Shown piece by piece: positions 7,365-7,623 of a stretch of 7,623 nucleotides of DNA. The translations under genes were made by a program, and so were the position numbers. Source of the DNA: Bacillota bacterium (GTDB lineage: Bacteria; Bacillota; Desulfitobacteriia; Desulfitobacteriales; Desulfitobacteriaceae); contig JAEWCM010000056.1 of the NCBI GenBank assembly GCA_023390635.1, positions 1-7,623 on the forward strand, given 5' to 3'. The notes below the pieces were generated by a model. It did not search any database, was not told where the DNA came from, and saw only the letters and a program-made list of their open reading frames with translations. Positions within the stretch are counted from its first letter, which is position 1. Each line of letters begins with the position of its first letter.

Positions 7365-7401
7365 AAAAGAAACCTCATAGATGGCAATACCAGCTACGAG
7401 G
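7365..7401 (-). terminator. Terminator or attenuator ahead of the moxR operon
   Basis: On the minus strand CCTCGTAG (7401-7394) pairs with CTATGAGG (7380-7373), eight pairs including one G-U. An inner TGG/CCA pair of arms closes a 5-base loop. TTTCTTTT follows directly (7372-7365). It stands about 40 bases after the expected start of transcription from the MerR-type promoter and 66-132 bases before the candidate starts of the ATPase gene. It could end a transcript from upstream or act as an attenuator; no competing antiterminator helix was found by eye. Confidence 0.55.
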
Positions 7402-7445
7402 CTTGAATCCCTTTGTTTTCAACTAAGCTATAGTTTATCTCTTAT

Positions 7446-7476
7446 ATTTTATCATCTAGAGTTAACTCTAAGTCAA
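7446..7476 (-). promoter_or_regulatory. MerR-family-type promoter and operator
   Basis: On the minus strand TTGACT (7476-7471) and TAAAAT (7451-7446) are separated by 19 bases, two more than the sigma-A optimum. The spacer holds the perfect palindrome TAGAGTTAACTCTA (7457-7470). A stretched spacer over such a dyad is the hallmark of promoters activated by MerR-family regulators, which twist the DNA to realign the boxes. The AGAGTTAACTCT core resembles operators of the AdhR-like branch. No merR-like gene is in the window. What it controls is unclear: the next gene in its direction is the moxR operon, but a terminator-like hairpin lies between. Confidence 0.72.
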
Positions 7477-7496
7477 TTAATTCTTAATGGAAAAAC

Positions 7497-7524
7497 CGTA
7501 AAATGAAAAGGTAAATTCGTGATT
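7497..7524 (+). repeat. Right copy of outward-facing inverted repeat
   Basis: This matches the minus strand at 127-100 at 23 of 28 positions with a 14-base identical core (7501-7514). The outer border appears to be near CGT at 7497-7499, since the bases inside the block next to it no longer agree. It begins about 20 bases from the MerR-type -35 box. Confidence 0.45.
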
Positions 7525-7541
7525 GCATGTGTAAATTCGTG
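7511..7541 (+). repeat. Two direct copies of an 11-base motif
   Basis: GTAAATTCGTG occurs at 7511-7521 and again at 7531-7541, a 20-base period that puts both copies on nearly the same face of the helix. The first copy overlaps the right inverted repeat. Such spaced repeats suit binding by a transposase or a regulator; which one cannot be told. Confidence 0.7.
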
Positions 7542-7596
7542 TCTGATGATTTTAGTCTTGCACAAGGTGTGGTATGGTATTTTTGGCTAGTGGATT

Positions 7597-7615
7597 CCTC
7601 CTGAGGTTAAGGAGG
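7597..7615 (+). promoter_or_regulatory. Ribosome binding site held in a hairpin
   Basis: CCTCCT (7597-7602) can pair fully with the ribosome binding site AGGAGG (7610-7615) across a 7-base loop. Eight bases remain to the window end, so a start codon would be expected just outside. In RNA this hairpin would hide the site and lower translation of the gene that follows, a control known for some transposase genes. The downstream gene itself is not visible. Confidence 0.5.
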
Positions 7616-7623
7616 ACTGAATT

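Larger units (their letters stand above)
7497..7623 (+). mobile_element. Possible insertion-sequence left end (partial)
   Basis: Several signs suggest the start of an insertion sequence running off the right edge. They are an inverted copy of this end at 127-100, a tandem 11-base repeat with a 20-base period at 7511-7541, and a strong ribosome binding site AGGAGG whose start codon would fall just outside the window. Repeated motifs inside the ends are known from the IS21 family, but I cannot name the family from this much. No transposase sequence is visible, so this is inference. Confidence 0.38.

Noticed and set aside
7302..7415. A roughly 37-codon open stretch on the minus strand before the moxR gene, as a possible gene remnant
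   Set aside because: It has no start codon near its beginning, runs through the terminator-like hairpin and resembles no protein I know.
7365..7440. A T-box or other known riboswitch in the leader
   Set aside because: The leader before the hairpin is only about 40 bases, too short, and no conserved riboswitch or T-box motif is present.
1..7623. A toxin-antitoxin, defence or CRISPR system in the block
   Set aside because: All six genes belong to other known families, and no spaced repeat array or nuclease motif was found.

Overview
The window looks like chromosomal DNA of a low-to-medium GC Gram-positive bacterium. The ribosome binding sites are purine-rich (AGGAG, AAGAAGG, GAGAGG), the genes are tightly packed on one strand, and the protein families are typical of Firmicutes. 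A Clostridia-type host is my guess; nothing here fixes genus or species. I see no rRNA, tRNA or CRISPR array. All six confident genes lie on the minus strand, so transcription runs from right to left.

Region by region, in order of transcription. Positions 7623-7300 are non-coding. They hold what may be the edge of an insertion sequence reading rightward, a clear MerR-family-type promoter with a 19-bp spacer over a perfect 14-bp palindrome, a terminator-like hairpin, and a weak second promoter just before the first gene. Positions 7299-2493 hold a three-gene operon: a MoxR-type AAA+ ATPase, a DUF58 protein (overlapping it by 7 bases) and a large TgpA-like membrane transglutaminase (20-30 bases further on). 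The same trio occurs in many bacteria (Bacillus subtilis yeaC-yeaD-yebA is an example). It is thought to act at the cell envelope, with the ATPase and DUF58 protein serving the membrane enzyme.

Positions 2492-951 start with a short leader carrying a promoter-like -10 box and a stem-loop. It is followed by a three-domain DUF5655-DUF1801-DUF1905 protein and a GNAT acetyltransferase, joined by a one-base stop/start overlap. A good intrinsic terminator at 888-924 ends this unit. Positions 779-144 encode a 3-methyladenine DNA glycosylase of the AAG/Mpg family, probably with its own promoter. Positions 143-1 are non-coding or contain only the start of something that continues off the window.

The most interesting structural point is at the two ends. 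A 28-base stretch on the minus strand at 127-100 matches a stretch on the plus strand at 7497-7524 at 23 of 28 positions, including 14 identical bases in a row. The two copies point outward from the gene block, as expected if two related insertion sequences flank it or have disturbed its borders. No complete new system is visible; the genes themselves belong to known families.
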